Shown: positions 54,301 to 60,300 of the stretch, one piece after another
Layout of the letters: each line of letters begins with the position of its first letter
How positions within the stretch are numbered: the first letter of the stretch is position 1
Origin: Emydura subglobosa
Taxonomy: Eukaryota > Chordata > Testudines > Chelidae
Direction of reading: 5' to 3'
Length of the DNA stretch: 64,000 nucleotides
Assembly (NCBI GenBank): GCA_007922225.1
Contig: ML679995.1
Span: 1,327,653 to 1,391,652 of the forward strand
Notes under the pieces: generated by a model
The model's database searches: none
Told to the model about the DNA's origin: nothing
The model's input: the letters and a program-made list of their open reading frames with translations, nothing else
Position numbers and translations under genes: made by a program

Positions 54301-57300
54301 TCAGGCAAGACACTGACCTGCAGTGTTATCTTGGGCAAGTCACCTCCCTGCTCTGTGCCTCGGTTTTTCCCGATGTTGAATAGGGATAACGGTAGCTACC
54401 CACCTTTGTAAAGTGCTTTGAGATCTACAGATGAGCAGTGTGATAGGACAGTGATAGGACCAGTATATTTTTTTTTTACTAATCCCCTTTGCCAATTGAC
54501 TAGATTCGGACCTACTGTGAACGAGCGTGACTCCATTGAAACCAATCCAGAACATAAAATGTGAACAGCATTCCTCATGTACATGTCGGCCCTAAAGACA
54601 GCCCAGGACCACTTGTTTTCTATTTTTTCATTAGTTGTCCCCTGTAATTAGTTGCATCCCAGCCTCAGTAGACCGGCCCTCCCCTTAGGCTGAGGAAGGG
54701 GCCTTTAGCTGTGAGGGAGCTTGCGCCTGCCCACATCCCAGAACACAATAGGATCATGGTTAAATGAACCTGGGGAGTTTTCAGAATCCTTCTGCTTGTG
54801 ATGTCAGGCCATCACCAAACACACAGCAGATGGCTTCTGCCTTTGTTCTCTGGACAAACAAGCTAATAGTGCCTCACCATAAAAGTGACTGGAAACAGGA
54901 GAAGCATTTAGCTGCTGTTATAGTTCCAATTAGATGAGCTGAAGGCTAAACACCAGAAAAGGCAGGGTGTGGCAGTTGGGAGAGCAGTCAGAAGAGTGAC
55001 TCATCTGCATTTACAGTACCGGCTCTGAGATTCCTTTATTACATTTGGAAAAATTGGGTCTAAACAGCAACTTTGCTGCAACTGTAGCTGACATGCAGCT
55101 AGGCACTGCCCCACGAATAGCAGGCTCCCTGCGTCCTGTGATGCATGGACATCAATGCAGCTGCAGTGCCAAAGTGGCCTTCCCTGGATACCATGCTGGG
55201 TTCCCGTAAGATTGCTGGGGACTAATTTCACTACGTGTTTTTAGTCGCAGTAACACAGTACAAAGGTATGTGACTCCCCCATGTAGACTGTCCATCCCTG
55301 ATCACATGAGTGCAGGATGCATGAAAAAACATACAAGGGCCTAAAAAGCAGGGTCTGAAGAACACTAGATACAGCACAGAGGACTAGAATCCATGATGAA
55401 CACACGGACTGGCTGACTGAACAGACCCAAGGTCCATCTAGACCAGCCCCTGACAACGTCCAGCATCACACATATCAAAGGAAGATCCAAGAAACCCCTC
55501 TAGGGACACATTTGGGATCATCTGCCCCCCAGGAAGATCTCATCCTAATTCATAACTGAGGTTGGCCTGAGCCCTGAAAGAGTAGGCATTATCTGCCTTC
55601 CAAAAAGGCTTTTAGCATTCACTTCTATAACTTTGGGAATTTTTGTTATAAGGTAACCATCTAATCCCTCTTTCAGGTTTGTTAAATTCTTGGTCTTACT
55701 GACATCCTACGGCAGTAAGTTCCACAGTTTACTCCCATGTCGAGTGCTCCAGGAAAATCCTTGGGGAAATGTATTCCCTATGCTTGGTATTTATATAGTA
55801 CCTTTCACGCGAGGAGCTCAACGTGCTCTACAAACACTGTTTAATCTGGGCAACCACCCAAAGAGGTGAGTATTAGTATTATCTTCGTTTTCCTGAGGGG
55901 GAAACAGAGGCACAAAGAAGTGGTGCTACTTGTCCCAGGTCACAAAGTGAGTCAGTGATGTGGCCAGGAGTAGAACGCAGGAGCCTTGTCTCCCAGTCAC
56001 CTGTTCTAACTAGGAGGCCACATGGCCCCCCAACCCACCCCAGCAGCACAAACAAATCCCAGGTGCCCCACAGCGGCGTACCGTGGGTCTCCAGCACCCG
56101 GGGGCCAATGCTTGCATTTGTGTCCCTTCCCCCCATCCTTTTCGTAGCAATACCTAAAGTCAAAGAAAATCACAATAATACAAAGACTAGAAAAAAACCT
56201 GAACTGACTGTATTGCTTGTAATTAAAAAACAACTTTTCGTGCTTTGATTTCAGTGGGGGTGGAGGGGCCGGCAGGATGCTTGCTCCCCCCACAGCAGGA
56301 GTCCACGGCTGCTGGCAAGTCTAAGCTGCGGTCGGCGCAGCTGCCGGGGATGTCAAAGCCAGGATCCCAGTGGCCCCTGGCTGCCTGCGACAACGGGAGG
56401 TGGCTCCTCCGAGGACGCGTGTCCAGCCAGCCAGGGCTTGGAGAACTCCACTTCCTTCTCTCCTCCCGGCGCAGGCAGGGTGCAGGGGAAACGTTCTGGG
56501 CAGTGGCAGCGCGGTGCTGTGCGATGCACCTGGCCCGCCCTCCCGGGAGCCTCCCCTGACACTGGGGTCTCGCTGCACCCTTGGTGGGGCGGGTGGTGTT
56601 AGTGCCCTCCATCCCCTGGGGGTTGCTTCAGTGGCTCAGTGAGACACGCACCATCACCCATGAGCATCCCAGTCATTTAAATCTCCCTCGTTTAGATTCC
56701 CGCAACCTGGGAGGCTCGCACACAGCACTGTTGATTTGCAGCTTTGCTTCTCCCATGTCACGCGACAGAACTCTGAGGGGCCAAGCTGGTGCTCAGGGGT
56801 AGGGCCCCCTACCACCCTCCACCCCCCCATCAGTCCGCCACTGGCGCCCCATTTCTTAGGCTCCTGCTGCGACCACTAGACTCCTTTTCTTGAGGTGGAA
56901 AGCGATGTCTAGCCTGCTGCTGTAACTGCCAGATACCCTGCCCTTCCACAGCAGAGTGTGCCCAAAGTTCTGGCTTCCAGGCCTCTTCCCACACGACTAG
57001 TCGTGGGGTGTCATAGATACCGTGCCCAGATCTCGGAAGCATTCCCCGGCTCAGTCCTGGACCAAAGGACACAAGGTGAGGTCGGTTTGCACATGCAGTC
57101 GGTGGACCCATTGGGAATCACAGCCCAGGGGCAGAGGAAGCTGCGTTCTAGCGTCCTGAGTGTGTTGGCTCTGCTCCTCGTTCCCACAGGCGCGCACAGA
57201 GATGAGACATCCCAGCTGTGGCACAGACCCAGTGCAGTGTGTCGTTATCACTGGTAGTTACAAGGCTCCACTAGAGACCTTATCAGGTGATGTAGGAATA

Positions 57301-60300
57301 CAAAAATAGATCCCAGACACCAGAGGGGCAGATGGACAGACACTGGCTGCTGGCTATACATTAAGGGCTCCATGTTCATAACTGATCTGACATTAGAATC
57401 GGTTCCTGATCCAAGCTGAAATTTGCCTTTGACTCAGGGGCCTGCATTTCCCTTCCTGTTGTTGGATAGCCAATTTCAGAGCTATTCTTGCAGCCCCCGT
57501 GACGTCTCCACGCAGCTGTGCTGAATTCCAAAGCGAAGCCAGAGAACTGGAACAAGAATCTGAGTCAGACGAGCACTAAAATGTTGCAAAGCAGATTTCC
57601 TCCTCTGCGCGCTCTGCATAACCAGTCACAACAGTCATGAGGCAGGCACATCAGCTGAGGCTCGAAGTGTGTGTGTGGTGGGGAGGGATCCACACTGACC
57701 TTGTACTGGGGAGATGGCAGCAGGGCTAAGCTGCTTTCAAAATAAAGTCCCTTGAATCTCACTGGATCCAGCCCTGAGCTCTTCACTTAATTTTTACTCA
57801 GTCCTTATGCAGGCAAAACCCTCACTGCTGTCAGTGGGAATCTGCCTGCCCATGTGAGAACTGAGTAAACACGGCATCAGGATTTGACCCTTTCTTTCTG
57901 CAGACCAAAGACATTTTTCTCTCCTGTGCTGAGGGTCCCTGCAGCCTGTATCACTCAGGCTGCTGCCTCTCTCCCCTTGATTTCCCACTAGAGTGGGACC
58001 ATGCATGGCATTACTCTTCCCCTGCTTTCTGACTGCTTTCTTTGGCGAAGGACCTGGTCAAAGCTTCTGAAACTCCAGGGCCCTAAATTACAGAGTCAAA
58101 CGAACCCTGCCCACAGCTGCAAACTTCAAACAGGAAGGCTATTGCTACAACGCCTCTTAAGCTCTTTGCTGAATTACCAGCCTTCAGTTTTGTCTCTGCC
58201 CTAGCTGGCCCTTCTATCACGCCGGAGCTACTAGTGCAGCTTTCCTTGTGCCCAGGGAGCCGATAAAACTCCTGGGCTCGAGAGCCAGACACCAGTGCCA
58301 GCCAATATGGGACACAGGGAGAAATGGCGATTATCCTCTGGTCCTTCCTAAAGGGGCCAGCTGGGCAGCCTCCTGGTCCTGAGCACATGATTGGCACAGT
58401 GAAGCTTTCCCAATTCAACCCGTCACGTGACCCTTCATAAACAGATCATGTGGAATAAACACAAGCCATGTGCTGGGCTGGGCAGACAGGCTGCTTGCAC
58501 CATAGCCCAGTGATTTTAGCAGCAGCTGTTGCACCCCTAGGCAGAGGGTTTGGCTCATGAAGCCACGCCGTCCCAGGCCCACTGTGCGTGCTCTCGCTCA
58601 CCCTGAGCCCACGCCTGCACTACCACCAAGCAGTGCTCTATAGCACTGTGTGCCCAGGCCCATCCCCTCAGTGCTGCACCCCTGGCTGCTCCCGTTTCAC
58701 TGTGCTCAGCACCATCTGTGCTCCTAGCACCGGGGAAGCCAGGATTTGACCCTTTCCATGGATTACAGGCTCCAGTTCCTAGTCATGAACATTTGAGAAG
58801 CCCCCTTTTTTGTCCTATGACTGTCAGGGTGTTAACAGGCTGCTTCACTCACCTTGAATGGTCCCTTAGCATGTGTGTTCACTGCTTATGCTAAACAATT
58901 TGTTCCACCTCGTATTTCACTGTGCCACTCCGAGTACCTCTCCCAGGCCTGAAGAAGTGCTGTGTGTAGTTCAAAAGCTTGCCTCTGTCACCAACAGAAG
59001 TTGGTCCAACAAAAGATGTTACCTCCCCTAACATCCTGGGACCCACATGGCTACAATAACACTGCAAACAATTTTAGGAGCGTCAGGTATGGGGGAAGGA
59101 GCCCAGGGGCCCTTTGTCCTCCTTGGAGTTTTCATTCGTACCCAAGTTGCCGATAAAAATGGGATCTGAAGTCATTTGGGGCTAGGCAGCTCTTCTCCAT
59201 GCATCCTGCCAGCCCGGATTTAATGAGTGGAAGATTTACCAAGACTTAACTGGAAATAAAAAGCTCCAGGCATGATGTGCAGCTCTCTGTAAGTCAGACT
59301 GTGCTGGCAGCACTGTTTCAGGACAGCTTTATGGCTTCCCACCACTCTGGCATGCCCCAGAGCTTGGGTTTTCTAGACATTCTTCTACAATTGCTGAGTC
59401 TCAGTCTATGCTGAGCTCCAGGGATCCTGGGCCAGGTCTAGGGCAGATGATATGACCAGTATGCACTTTCACACCTAACACAATGGATTCTCATGGCAAC
59501 TCTCCACAGATTCAGACACTCTTTCCCTGCCCTTGGCTATTTGCAAATCCATAGAGGTGCAACTGGTTGCTGGGAACCAGTGATCGACAGCAGTGGTTCT
59601 CAAATAGGGGTGCACATACCCCTTGGGGTACGCAGAGGTCTGCCAGGGGGTACATCAACTCAGTCAGATATTTGCCTAGTTTTACAACAGGCTACATAAA
59701 AAGCACTAGCAAAGTCAGTACAAACTAAAATTTCATACAGACAATGACTTGTTTGTACTGTGCAACATACTAAACCCTGAAATGTAAGTACAATATTTAT
59801 ATTCCAATTCATTTATTTTATCATTATATGGTAACAATGAGACAGTCAGCACCTTTCCAGTAACCGTGTGCTGTGACACGTTTGTATTTCTGTGTCTGAT
59901 TTTGTAAGCAAGTCATTTTTAAGTGAGGTGAAACTTTGGGGAACGCAAGACAAACCAGCCTCCTGAAAGACAGGTTGGGGTAATCTGGAAAGTTGAGAGC
60001 CACTGCTCTACAGACGTTAATTCTATTGATGGCTTTACATATGGGAGTCAGAACCGGAAAAGGCTGCTCCCCTACACACAGACACTCTCTCTCTCTCTCT
60101 GTCCTGGACTTGGGAAGGAGTGGAGAGAAAAGGTGGATCAGGCTGGCAAAGGCATCCCTTCCACTCCTCTTCAGAGCTGGCAGGGGAGGCCATCAGGACA
60201 GTCTAGCCCCGTGAGCACAGTGTCCTGTCCCAGCTCCGCATCCTCCCAGTCCTGGCTTGCCAAGCCCTGTATTGAGAACGCCCATTCAGTCCTGCATTGC

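Noticed and set aside
56223..56642. Several overlapping open frames of 70-130 codons
   Set aside because: GC-rich composition explains the lack of stops on both strands; no conserved motif.
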